Shown here piece by piece: positions 49,206-57,636 of a stretch of DNA of 64,000 bases. Source of the stretch: Gp6-AA40 sp963741135 (GTDB lineage: Bacteria > Acidobacteriota > Vicinamibacteria > Vicinamibacterales > UBA2999); assembly GCA_963741135.1 (NCBI GenBank), contig CAVUHC010000002.1, forward strand, positions 62,001 through 126,000, in the 5' to 3' direction. The first letter of the stretch is position 1. Every line of letters begins with the position of its first letter. The notes beneath the pieces are model-generated. The model had not been told where the DNA came from and did not search any database. It saw nothing but the letters and a program-made list of their open reading frames with translations. The position numbers were made by a program, and so were the translations under genes.

Positions 49206-50375
49206 TTACCTGTGTCGCTCCAAATCTGGCATCGTGTCGGTAGCGCCGTCAGGCTCGGGATGATCGCGCGTGGCATTCTTCGCTTCGCGCTTCAGCTGTG
49301 CCACCAGCTCGTCGCGCTTGTGCATCAACTCCTTCCGCGGCCGGCGATTGTGCTCCGACCCTACGGCGTATTCGCAGAACAGCGGGAAGGCGATCGTCGA
49401 GTCGCAGTAGGCGACCACCGTGTCGGGCAGGACCCCTGGATTCACTTTGCCCCAGCTCACGGCTTCTGCAGGCGTGGCACCGGAGAGGCCGCCCCACACG
49501 ACCGAGTCAGTCGTGATCTGAATGAAGTAGTCGTTGCCGCCCTTGGGGATGCCGTATACCTCCCAAAGCGTTGGCTGTCCCTGGAGGTAGAAGTTCTTTG
49601 GTGAACCGCCGCCCAGGATCACGCAGCCGTTCTTCTTTCCAGCAAGGATGAACGCGCACACCTCGTTGACGTCCTTGTTCGGATCGATCATGAGGTGGCT
49701 GTCGTTCATGAGCTCGTGATAGGCGATGTTCATTCCGATCGAACTGTCGCCAGGCGATGACGTGTAAATCGGCACCCCCGCAGCCGCAGCGGCGGCAACG
49801 ACCGAGTACGCTTCGCATCCAGGCTGGCGCGTCATGAGATCGCGGCCGAGCGCGTAGTGGAGCTCCGCGGTCGACACCGGCCCGTTCATACCGCAGCGGA
49901 CCAGGAACTCGCGAACATAGAGGTCGGTCTCGAGCAGCACCGTCGATGGGAACAACACGTCGTAGATGCGGATGACCCCTTCCTGGTAGAGCTCCACGTC
50001 ATTGACGAACGGCGACCCCCGGTGGAGGGTGAAGTTCAGCGCGTAGTGGAGGTCGTGGTAGAGGTTGGCACCGGTGCTGATGACGAAGTCGACGAGCCCG
50101 CGCTCCATCATCTCGACGATGCAGCCCCCCAGGCCAGCCGGAGTCAGCGCCCCCGCGACCGTAAGCCCGATCGTCGTGTCGTTCTCGGGCAGAAGCATCT
50201 TGTCGGTGAAGATCCGGCACGCCTCACCGAGGCGCGCGGCGTTGAATGCCTGGAATCCTTCGTCGATCAGGTGGTGAATGTCGGCGCTTCCGCGCGGACG
50301 ATAATAGCGGATTGGCTTTCCCGACAGGTACTGCTGGCGGGTCTTGCCCGTCGAACCGGGCGCGCGATGCGGCAT
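49206..50375 (-). CDS. Deoxyhypusine synthase-like protein
   Basis: ATG 50375 (MPHRAPGSTGKTRQQYLSG) gives 389 residues. DHS motifs are VDFVISTGANLYHDLHYALN, SIGMNIAYHE, CVILGGGSPKNFYLQ and FIQITTDSVVWGGLSGATPAEAVSWGK, whose lysine matches the catalytic Lys of DHS. Bacteria lack eIF5A; homologues may act on polyamines, for example as homospermidine synthase. The exact reaction cannot be read from the sequence. No ribosome site is evident. Confidence 0.88.
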   Translation of the reverse strand: MPHRAPGSTGKTRQQYLSGKPIRYYRPRGSADIHHLIDEGFQAFNAARLGEACRIFTDKMLLPENDTTIGLTVAGALTPAGLGGCIVEMMERGLVDFVISTGANLYHDLHYALNFTLHRGSPFVNDVELYQEGVIRIYDVLFPSTVLLETDLYVREFLVRCGMNGPVSTAELHYALGRDLMTRQPGCEAYSVVAAAAAAGVPIYTSSPGDSSIGMNIAYHELMNDSHLMIDPNKDVNEVCAFILAGKKNGCVILGGGSPKNFYLQGQPTLWEVYGIPKGGNDYFIQITTDSVVWGGLSGATPAEAVSWGKVNPGVLPDTVVAYCDSTIAFPLFCEYAVGSEHNRRPRKELMHKRDELVAQLKREAKNATRDHPEPDGATDTMPDLERHR

Positions 50376-50432
50376 GGGGCCTGTGATCTGCCTTGAGAAA
50401 CGGCTCGCGGGTAGCTTAGCATCCCCGGCACA

Positions 50433-50458
50433 GCCGCGGACCTGGGAAGGTCCGGGCC
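50433..50458. repeat. CGGACC hairpin between divergent genes
   Basis: CCGCGGACCTGGGAAGGTCCGGG: CGGACC pairs with GGTCCG around TGGGAA. It is related to the GCGGACCC family and lies directly before ATG 50466. Confidence 0.8.
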
Positions 50459-50465
50459 GCACGCC

Positions 50466-50924
50466 ATGAATATCGGACAGCTCGATTTCAACTCACCGTG
50501 GATCATCGCGGCCGCCGTCGCGGGTGGCGTCCTCTTCCTGGTGCTGCTGGTCATCTGGCGGAAAGGACGGCCGTTCGCGACCGCCCACCTCTTCCGCGCC
50601 AGCCGCCTGAGTTCGGGCAACCGATTGTTTCCCACGCAGGTCAACATCACGCCGACGACCATCGTCCATTTCACGCCACATTGGTTCGGCCGAAGCGAGC
50701 ATTCCATCCACATTACACACGTGGCTTCGGTCCGGATCGACACTGGCGTGCTCTTCAGTGATGTCTATATCGAGACGTCCGGCGGCGCCAGCCCGGTGAA
50801 GTGCCACGGCCACCGGAAGCGAGACGCCTTGGAGATGCAGCGCCTTATTGAGCAATTTCAGTCGGCCTATTATCGTCAGCAGCCACCCCCGCCCCCTGTG
50901 GTTCAGGACGGTACGCGCCGATAG
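50466..50924 (+). CDS. Single-pass membrane protein with PH-like domain
   Basis: The 152-residue protein has one membrane helix (residues 13-33, WIIAAAVAGGVLFLVLLVIW) and a cytoplasmic domain (LFPTQVNITPTTIVHFTPHWFGRSEHSIHITHVASVRID). The 'translate to Vx(I/V)xxxxI' pattern resembles bacterial PH (bPH2) domains. It has a proline-rich tail. Function is unknown. It precedes the sigma-54 regulator by 26 bases and may share its transcript. Confidence 0.65.
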   Translation: MNIGQLDFNSPWIIAAAVAGGVLFLVLLVIWRKGRPFATAHLFRASRLSSGNRLFPTQVNITPTTIVHFTPHWFGRSEHSIHITHVASVRIDTGVLFSDVYIETSGGASPVKCHGHRKRDALEMQRLIEQFQSAYYRQQPPPPPVVQDGTRR

Positions 50925-50950
50925 ACAGGTGGGCCTTACCGCCCACCCTA

Positions 50951-52306
50951 ATGCCTGTGGACGAACTGACTTTTGCCGCTCGGCGTGCCGTTGCGTCGCT
51001 TCCGAAACCCGGCGAGGCGCCGGATCTCGAGACGCGCTTTCGGAACCTCGTACAGTCCCCGCTACGAGCGGGCCTGCTTCGGTTCCTGAGCGCACGCCCC
51101 GACGAGCTCTTCGACGTCGAAGTGCTGATGTCGACATTCGGCCGTCTGAGGCTCGACGTCGAGAACTGCGTGAACGAGCTCGTGGCGTTCGGCGTGGTCC
51201 ACAAGGTCGCGGGGACACCGCCAAGGTTCGGCGCCGCGCGCCCGTCCGAAGAAGATTCTGCGCTGCTCCTCGACCATTTCTTGGAGCGGCGTGCGGCCAT
51301 CAGCACCGAGGACTCGGCGCCGTCGGTCCAGCGCTTCCGCGAGATGATCGGCCGCGACGAGAAAATGCTGATCGTCTTCGAGTGGATCCGCACGGCGGCG
51401 AAGTCTGACATCGCGGTGCTGATCCTGGGGCCGACCGGCTCGGGCAAGGAAGTCGTGGCGCGCATGATCCACGAACTGAGCCGCCGCGGCACGGAGAAGT
51501 TCCAGGCCGTGAACTGCGCAGCGCTGCCCGATACGCTGTTCGAATCGGAAATCTTCGGTTTTGAAAAGGGCGCGTTCACCGGCGCCCACGATCGGAAGCC
51601 TGGACGTCTCGAGCTTGCCGACCATGGCACGCTGTTCCTGGACGAAATCGGCGACCTCTCGCTGGTCGCGCAGGCCAAGCTGTTGCGCGTGCTGGAGGAT
51701 CGACGTTTCGAGCGCCTCGGCGGACAGAAGTCGCTGCAGGTGGACTTCCGGCTGATTTCCGCAACCAATCGCCCGCTCGATCAGTTCGTGCGCGACGCGC
51801 GTTTCCGCGAGGACCTCTATTACCGGGTCAACGCGTTCTCGATCCGCCTGCCCTCGCTCCGCGAGCGGCCGGTCGATATTCCCGTCCTCGCGAATCGATT
51901 CCTGGGGCGGTATTGCGCGGGCAACGGTCTCGCGCTCGACGGCAAGACGCTTTCAACGGAAGCGATTACCCGGCTGCAGGCGTATCCCTGGCCCGGCAAC
52001 ATCCGTGAGCTCGAAAGCACGGTGTCGCGCGCAGCCCTGTCGGCGCCCGGTCGCGTCATCCGAGAAAGCGACATCGAGTTCCTTCACGCCGGCGTGTCGA
52101 TGCCGGTCACCGATGGGCCCCCGCGCCTGCCGACATTGCGCGACGCGGAGCGTGCCCATATCATCCGCGTGCTGGACGCCGTCTCCTGGAACAAGAAGGA
52201 AGCGGCACGGGTGCTGGAGATAAGCCGAGGCACCCTCTACCGGAAAATCGTCGAGTACACCCTCGAACCAGAGACAAGAACGTCCCGGAACAGAACACCT
52301 GAATAA
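50951..52306 (+). CDS. Sigma-54-dependent transcriptional activator
   Basis: The 451-residue protein has a non-receiver N-terminal domain with winged-helix features (SPLRAGLLRFLSARPDELFDVEVLMSTF). The AAA+ domain has Walker A ILGPTGSGKE, the sigma-54 contact loop GAFTGA, Walker B LFLDEIGDLS and an arginine finger region RFREDLYYR. The Fis-type HTH is SWNKKEAARVLEISRGTLYRKI. It activates RpoN promoters. With no receiver or PAS domain, the signal may act through the N-terminal domain. The downstream HD-GYP/GGDEF gene is a candidate target. Confidence 0.92.
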   Translation: MPVDELTFAARRAVASLPKPGEAPDLETRFRNLVQSPLRAGLLRFLSARPDELFDVEVLMSTFGRLRLDVENCVNELVAFGVVHKVAGTPPRFGAARPSEEDSALLLDHFLERRAAISTEDSAPSVQRFREMIGRDEKMLIVFEWIRTAAKSDIAVLILGPTGSGKEVVARMIHELSRRGTEKFQAVNCAALPDTLFESEIFGFEKGAFTGAHDRKPGRLELADHGTLFLDEIGDLSLVAQAKLLRVLEDRRFERLGGQKSLQVDFRLISATNRPLDQFVRDARFREDLYYRVNAFSIRLPSLRERPVDIPVLANRFLGRYCAGNGLALDGKTLSTEAITRLQAYPWPGNIRELESTVSRAALSAPGRVIRESDIEFLHAGVSMPVTDGPPRLPTLRDAERAHIIRVLDAVSWNKKEAARVLEISRGTLYRKIVEYTLEPETRTSRNRTPE

Positions 52307-52829
52307 AATCGATGTTCCACCTCAGGACATAGGCTTCTTAAGGGTTTTCCCTAACAAAATCGCGATTCCTGCACTGACGTCGCTTACAACCTGTGCAGTT
52401 CCTGAACACAAATTGAAATCGCGGTTCCACGCGCGCGCCAACGCTCGGCGTCCATCCCGTCTGTAACTACTTAAAATTGCTTGACTTAGCTCATCCATGC
52501 GAATTGGCGCCTGGTACGGCAGACTCTTTGCCCCTCCGTTACCGCCGACTCCGTCAAAGAACCGGAGTGTTCAGCTGCTGAGAGGCGGAACAAATTCGCC
52601 GGACAGAAGTCCGCGTATTGAGGATGTGCATGAGAACCCGCGTCACGATCATCTGGCTCCCCTGACCGACACGTCCGCCTCCGTGCGGGCCACTGCTTCC
52701 TTGCGATTGCGCGCGGATACAGGCGCCGGTGTGGTACGTTTTCAGTACTCCCGTCGGCCTGAATTACCCGTGCAAGTTGCGTCACGGCGTACATTGGTCA
52801 TCGTAAGGTCTTCGTTGCGGTAGCAGGCA
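52307..52829. promoter_or_regulatory. Long non-coding gap with three AAATCG-GTTCC boxes
   Basis: No convincing gene is seen; the short open frames here have no family features. Three related boxes occur at 52305 (AAAATCGATGTTCC), 52356 (AAAATCGCGATTCC) and 52415 (GAAATCGCGGTTCC), spaced 51 and 59 bases apart. They could be binding sites for the upstream activator. No sigma-54 promoter with correct GG-N10-GC spacing was found. Confidence 0.45.
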
Positions 52830-54764
52830 GTGGAGGAATCGATCCGACAATCACCGCGTGAGGTGATCAGGCACCTCCTCTGGAGCCGATCAGGTTCCAT
52901 CGCGGTCGTGTGTACGGCGCTGTTCGCCGCCTGGGCGTTGTTTCCCTCGAACTTCTGGCTGATCCCGATCGCGGGCCTGCCGCTCTATTTCGCATTTGGC
53001 GTCTACCGGCGTGCGGAGAAAATGTCGGATCTGCATCTCTCAACGATCGAGGCGCTTGCGCTCGCCATCGATGCGAAGGATCAGACCGCGCACAATCACA
53101 TCCGGCGGGTCCAGATTTACGCGATCGGCCTCGCGCGCGCCGTTGGTTTGCCCGAGGTGGAGATTCAGGGCGTGAAGACGGCGGCGCTGCTTCACGACAT
53201 CGGCAAGCTGGCGGTGCCGGAGCACATTCTCGCGAAGCCGGGTCCGCTCACACCCGAAGAGTTTCAGAAGGTGCGTATCCACCCACAGGTCGGCGCGGGC
53301 ATCATCAGCGCCGTGCGGTTTCCGTATCCCGTCGCGCCGCTCATCCTGAGCCATCACGAGCGATGGGACGGGCGGGGCTACCCGGCGGGCTTGAAAGAGA
53401 ACGATATTCCACTCGGGGCCCGCATCCTCTCGGTGGTCGACTACTTCGACGCGCTGACCTCGGAGCGCCCGTATCACCAGGCGATGTCGATCGAGGGCGC
53501 CGTGGGGCTGCTGCAGCGGGAATCCGGCAAGGCGCTCGACCCGCACGTCGTCGAGACGTTCCTCCGCGAGCTGCCGCGACTCCGAGCCCAGATTCAAGCA
53601 CTCGACCTCGAGACAACGCGAGACATCGCGCCGGTGTTTCCCGCCGACGGTCTGTCGTCTGGGAGTCGCCCAGCCGAGGCTGCGCAGCCATCCGTATTCG
53701 AGGACATCGCGCTCGCGCATCGCGAGATCTACGCGCTCTACCAGATTGCCCAGACGATGGGCACGAGCCTCGGCGTGGCTGACACGATGGCGGTGATTTC
53801 ATCGAAGCTCACCGAGCTGGTCCCGTTTTCGGCGTGCGCGCTCTTCCTGCACACCGAGGCGACCGACATGCTGCAGTGCCGCTTCGCGACCGGCGTCGAC
53901 GCCGAGATTCTCGAGCACCTCTCGGTCCGCAACGGGCAGGGCCTGACCGGGTGGGTCGCGCGCAATCGCCGGGCGCTGGTGAATGCGCGGCCGGCTGCGG
54001 ATTTCGAAGCCACTGGATCAGACCAGCAGACGACGCTGCAATCGGCGCTCGTCTGCCCGCTGATCGTCCACGATCGATTCATCGGGACGCTCGCCGTGTA
54101 TCACATCGAGCCGAGCTTCTACCGCGACGATCACCGGCGGCTCCTCGATCGCGTCTCCGAGCAGGCTGCGGCCGTCATTCACAATTCGATCATCTTCGAG
54201 CAGACCCAGGAAGACTCGCTGACCGACCAGCTGACCGGCCTGCCGAACACGCGGTTCATGTTCCTGCACCTCTCGCGAGAGCTGGCCCGCGCCGATCGGC
54301 TGAAAGCAGAGGTATCGCTGATGGTCATGGACCTCGACGATTTCAAGGAGATCAACGACACCTTCGGCCACCACGTCGGCGATCTGGCGCTTCGCGAGGT
54401 CGCAAACGCCCTCCGCACCGCCATCAGGCCCTACGACATCTGCGTGCGTTACGCGGGCGATGAGTTCATCGTCGTGCTCTCCGGCTGCGGCCGCGAAGAG
54501 GCGGAGGGCAAGCGGGTCGAGCTGCAGCGCGCCGTCGACAACGTCGAGCTCGAAGTGCGGCCGGACCTGCGGATCCCGATGCTGATCAGCGCCGGCACGG
54601 CCGTCTTCCCTCATGACGGCGACAGCTACGAGACGCTCCTCGCAAAGGCGGACAGCCGCATGTATCGCGACAAGAGCCAGCGCAAGGCCGCCCGCGCACA
54701 GCTGCGCAGCACCGAGCCGGGGGCAGAAGCGGCACCTGCGTCTCGCACCCGCGCAGCCATTTAG
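52830..54764 (+). CDS. Membrane-anchored HD-GYP / GAF / GGDEF protein
   Basis: The 644-residue protein starts at GTG 52830 with GGAGG close by. Two helices (residues about 24-60) anchor it. The HD-GYP domain has ALLHDIGKLAVPE and HHERWDGRGYPAGL. A GAF domain spans about 305-455 (TMAVISSKLTELVPFSACALFL). The GGDEF domain has DQLTGLPNTRFM and the active-site variant RYAGDEF. It therefore could both cleave (HD-GYP) and make (GGDEF) cyclic di-GMP. The AGDEF form can be active in known cyclases. The GAF probably senses a ligand. Confidence 0.93.
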   Translation: MEESIRQSPREVIRHLLWSRSGSIAVVCTALFAAWALFPSNFWLIPIAGLPLYFAFGVYRRAEKMSDLHLSTIEALALAIDAKDQTAHNHIRRVQIYAIGLARAVGLPEVEIQGVKTAALLHDIGKLAVPEHILAKPGPLTPEEFQKVRIHPQVGAGIISAVRFPYPVAPLILSHHERWDGRGYPAGLKENDIPLGARILSVVDYFDALTSERPYHQAMSIEGAVGLLQRESGKALDPHVVETFLRELPRLRAQIQALDLETTRDIAPVFPADGLSSGSRPAEAAQPSVFEDIALAHREIYALYQIAQTMGTSLGVADTMAVISSKLTELVPFSACALFLHTEATDMLQCRFATGVDAEILEHLSVRNGQGLTGWVARNRRALVNARPAADFEATGSDQQTTLQSALVCPLIVHDRFIGTLAVYHIEPSFYRDDHRRLLDRVSEQAAAVIHNSIIFEQTQEDSLTDQLTGLPNTRFMFLHLSRELARADRLKAEVSLMVMDLDDFKEINDTFGHHVGDLALREVANALRTAIRPYDICVRYAGDEFIVVLSGCGREEAEGKRVELQRAVDNVELEVRPDLRIPMLISAGTAVFPHDGDSYETLLAKADSRMYRDKSQRKAARAQLRSTEPGAEAAPASRTRAAI

Positions 54765-54807
54765 CACCCCTCGCACCCCGTTGCAACCCTCGCGTAGACT
54801 TCACTTC

Positions 54808-55507
54808 GTGTTGACCCTCCCGCTGGCGCAGGTCGATGCCGCTTCGGTGCGACAGCGTCTCCTCACCATCGACATCAGCGGGCACGCCTTCGAGTACCTT
54901 GCCGGGACAGGCGGTGCGGCTCGCACCGCACGGAGGCGCCGATCAGCGCCCGTACTCCATCGCCTGCTCACCGGAACGGGCGGCGGAGATGCGCGCGATC
55001 CAGCTGCTCATCGCGACTGGAAAGCGGCGCGGAGGATCTCGATTGGGCGAGGCGAGGCGCGCTCGTGGATGTGGACGGTCCGATCGGGACGTTCACGTTT
55101 CCCGCCTCTCTCGACCTCCCGTCGTGCTGTTCGTGGCCGGAGGGACTGGTATCGCGCCGGTTCGTGCGATGCTCGACCATGCGCTGCGCTGCCATCCGTC
55201 GCGGAACCTGTCGCTGCTCTACAGCACGCGGCGGAGCGACGAGTTCGCGTTCGTCGACGAGCTGCGCGAGCACGAACGACGTGGAAGACTCGAGCTGCAT
55301 CAGACGGTGACGCGCGACGAGAGCACGTCGTGGGGCGGCAGGCGGGGCCGCATTGGACGGGATCATTTCGAGGCCGTGCTGCACGAGCCTGCCTCGACGC
55401 TCTGTTTCGTGTGCGGGCCGCCGTCGCTCGTCAGCGACTCAGCGGCCACGCTTCAGGAACTCGGCGTGCCGGTCGGATCGATCAAGACTGAGCACTGGGC
55501 GAAATGA
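54808..55507 (+). pseudogene. Ferredoxin-NAD(P)H reductase-like flavoprotein (frameshifted)
   Basis: GTG 54808 (VLTLPLAQVDAASVRQRLL) starts an FNR-like domain. Joining frames gives EYLPGQAVRLA, RPYSIACSPE (FAD-binding RxYS), VDGPIGTFTFP, VVLFVAGGTGIAPVRAML (NAD site), SLLYSTRRSDEFAF and FVCGPPSLVSDSAATLQELGV. Frame changes occur near 54.90, 55.03 and 55.11 kb. The intact product would be about 232 residues without a ferredoxin domain, so it would need a separate partner. It may be a broken gene or an assembly problem. Confidence 0.65.
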
Positions 55508-55508
55508 C

Positions 55509-55826
55509 TTACTGCCCTTCGGGAATGACCTGGAGCGCGTCTTTCACTTCCGTCACGCCATCGACCTGTCGCGCGAGCGCCAGCGCCTGATCGTGCTCCG
55601 CCTGGTTCTTCACGCGGCCTGACAGCGTCACGACGCCCTTGTAGGTGTCGACATCGATCTTCATGCCGCCGACGGCGGGATCGTTCAGCATCGACGTTTT
55701 CACGCGCGTGGTGATGGTCGTGTCGTCGATCGTCTCGCCGATCGTCTTGCCGCAACCGATCGTCGCGAGCGGCGCCGCCAGGATCACCGCGAGAATCGTG
55801 GTCTTCCAACAGCCGAGCTTCATCAT
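55509..55826 (-). CDS. BON-domain lipoprotein
   Basis: The 105-residue protein has a lipoprotein signal (ILAVILAAPLATIGCGK, lipobox Cys at about 25). One BON domain follows (DDTTITTRVKTSMLNDPAVGG, VDTYKGVVTLSGRVKNQAEHDQALALARQVDGV), similar to OsmY. BON proteins bind phospholipid surfaces and support envelope stability. The first Met or the second (MMKL) may be used. It converges with the flavin reductase remnant. Confidence 0.9.
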   Translation of the reverse strand: MMKLGCWKTTILAVILAAPLATIGCGKTIGETIDDTTITTRVKTSMLNDPAVGGMKIDVDTYKGVVTLSGRVKNQAEHDQALALARQVDGVTEVKDALQVIPEGQ

Positions 55827-55880
55827 TCCAGCCTCCGTGACTCGAGGCGAACGTTGCCCCGGGTCCCGGACGGCTGCAAC

Positions 55881-56655
55881 CTACATGCCCGTGATGTGAA
55901 ATCCCGCGTCGACCATGAGCACTTCGCCGGTGATGCCCCGGCCTGCATCGCCAAGGAGGAAAGCCGCGGCGTCGCCGACCTCACCCGTCTCGATGTTTCG
56001 ACGAAGGGGCGCGCGCTCGCGATACACCGTCAGGATGCTCGAGAAGCCGGAGATGCCGGCCGCGGCGAGTGTCTTCACCGGACCGGCCGAAATCGCATTC
56101 ACGCGGATGTTTTTCGGGCCGACATCGGCGGCGAGATACCGGACGGTCGCTTCGAGCGCCGCCTTGGCGACGCCCATCACGTTGTAGTTCGGAAACACCC
56201 GCTCGCTTCCGAGATAGCTCAGCGTGAGGACGCTCCCGCCACCGCGCTTCTCCATCAGCGGCACGGCGCCGCGCGTCAGCGCGATCAACGAATAGGCGGA
56301 GATGTCGAGGGCCATGCGGAAACCGTCGCGCGTCGTGTTCGTGAATGGCGCCGACAGCTCTTCGCGCGACGCGAACGCCACGCCGTGCACGACGAAGTCG
56401 AGACCGCCGAACTCCTGTTCAACTTTCGTGAAGACTGCCGCGATTTCGTCGTCGGAGCTCACGTCGCAGGGGAGTACGAGCGCGCGGCTCCGACAGGCCC
56501 TGCGAGAGCTCGTTCACGTGTTCCTCGAACCGCCCTTGATATGTCAGCGCGAGCCGTGCGCCGCGGCTCGCCGTGGCCTGCGCGATCGCCCACGACAGCG
56601 AGCGCTTGTTGGCGACGCCGACAATGAGGCCATGCTTTCCCGTGAAGTCGCTCAC
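55881..56655 (-). CDS. fabI: Enoyl-ACP reductase FabI (one frameshift)
   Basis: The N-terminal frame (GTG 56655) has KHGLIVGVANKRSLSWAIAQA, ending VNELSQGLSEPRA. The next frame begins with SSDDEIAAVFTKVEQEFGGLDFVVHGVAF and carries YNVMGVAKAALEATVRYLA, the catalytic Tyr-x6-Lys. The shift near 56485 fits loss of two bases in a GCGCGC run (expected A-L-V-L-P-C-D-V). FabI is the last reductive step of fatty-acid elongation and usually essential, so an assembly error is likely. Iterated TTGGGATT words lie directly before the start, in place of a ribosome site. Confidence 0.88.
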
Positions 56656-56656
56656 C

Positions 56657-56693
56657 TTGGGATTTGGATCTTGGGATTTGGGATTTGGGATTT
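56657..56693. repeat. TTGGGATT iterated-word repeat (single arm)
   Basis: TTGGGATTTGGATCTTGGGA words repeat without an evident opposite arm. The words are the same as at 33.6 and 60.3 kb. It fills the gap between the RGG-like gene and fabI. Confidence 0.9.
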
Positions 56694-56695
56694 AC

Positions 56696-57490
56696 TCACC
56701 GCCCGCGTTTTCGCCCGGGCGGGCGCGGCCCACGGGGCTGTCCCTGTCCCTGACCCGGACGTCCGCCGCCACCACGCTGACCGCCCGGCGGGCCGGGACG
56801 GTTGCCGTTCTGGTGCTGTCCCTGCGGGGAGCCGTGGCGCGGGCCGCCGAAGCGAGGCGGCTGTCCGCTCGACTGTCCTGGCTGGTTAGGGCCACGCATG
56901 GCGCGGCGCCCGTGGTTATGCCGCTGCTGTCCGCCGCCACCGCCGCGATTGGCGTCGAAGTCGCCGCGGCCGCGGCCGCCTGGCTGACGGATCGTAAACT
57001 CCGGAATCTTTCGCTCCGGCGACTGACCCTCCGGCCGCGGCAGCGTCGCGCGAATCAGCCGGCGGTGCACGGGTCCGTCATCATTGCCAGCGTCGTCGCC
57101 AGACGGGGCCGCATCATCATCAACGCCAACATCGGCGCCCTCGCCGTCCGCCTCGGTCTGGCCGCTCGCGGAGGCGGTGGCCTCCACCGGCGCGTCGTCA
57201 GACCCGATTACGTCGTCTGGGATCTGCTCTTCGTCGGACATGTCGATATCGGGCACCGCCGCACGGGGACGCGCGGCATCGGCAGGGTCGCCCGCCAGCA
57301 CGCCGTCCTTCTTGCGGCGAGGCGCAGGAACCCTGGCCTGCTTGTATTCGTGATCCGCGTCGCACGTTGTGCAGCGAGTCTGCTTCACCTGGTCCTCGAT
57401 CATCGCGACGATCGCGTGATTGGTGATGCGGCGCTCGCGCGGACAATAGTCGTCCAGAATGTCACCGAGCCGAAGCCGGCGTTGCTGCAT
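56696..57490 (-). CDS. RGG/Gly-rich low-complexity protein of unknown function
   Basis: The 264-residue protein has an ordered N-terminus (RLRLGDILDDYCPRERRITNHAIVAMIEDQ). A CTTC pair follows (VKQTRCTTCDADHEYKQARVP), then an acidic linker (residues 80-155). From residue 165 it is dominated by R, G, Q, P and N with RG/RGG motifs (GGRGRGDFDANRGGGGGQQR, GQGQGQPRGPRPPGRKRGR). RGG tails bind RNA in other proteins. The CxxC pair could bind zinc if dimerised. The family is not identified. It may be a nucleic-acid-associated protein (inference). The 57491-57622 gap upstream shows nothing beyond a short GC hairpin. Confidence 0.65.
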   Translation of the reverse strand: MQQRRLRLGDILDDYCPRERRITNHAIVAMIEDQVKQTRCTTCDADHEYKQARVPAPRRKKDGVLAGDPADAARPRAAVPDIDMSDEEQIPDDVIGSDDAPVEATASASGQTEADGEGADVGVDDDAAPSGDDAGNDDGPVHRRLIRATLPRPEGQSPERKIPEFTIRQPGGRGRGDFDANRGGGGGQQRHNHGRRAMRGPNQPGQSSGQPPRFGGPRHGSPQGQHQNGNRPGPPGGQRGGGGRPGQGQGQPRGPRPPGRKRGR

Positions 57491-57607
57491 GAACTCCCCC
57501 GGAGCCGTTCCTTTTCAGGCGGGATCGTGCCCCTCGACGACGCTCGGGACACCCTGAGCCTGGCCGAAGGGTAAAAAGGCGGCGGTAGGTCAGAGTTTAC
57601 CCAGAAA

Positions 57608-57636
57608 GTCCCAAAACCCAAACTAGATTTGGGACG
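57608..57636. repeat. GTCCCAAA/TTTGGGAC hairpin at the end of argH
   Basis: GTCCCAAAACCCAAAC, TAGA, then TTTGGGAC. The TAG stop codon of argH lies inside the hairpin. It may serve as a terminator. Confidence 0.7.

Noticed and set aside
52506..52540. Sigma-54 promoter (TGGTAC...TTTGC)
   Set aside because: GG and GC are separated by 15 bases instead of the required 10.
52497..52823. 108-residue hypothetical gene before the HD-GYP gene
   Set aside because: No ribosome site, no hydrophobic or domain pattern, and open frames exist on both strands. Treated as non-coding.
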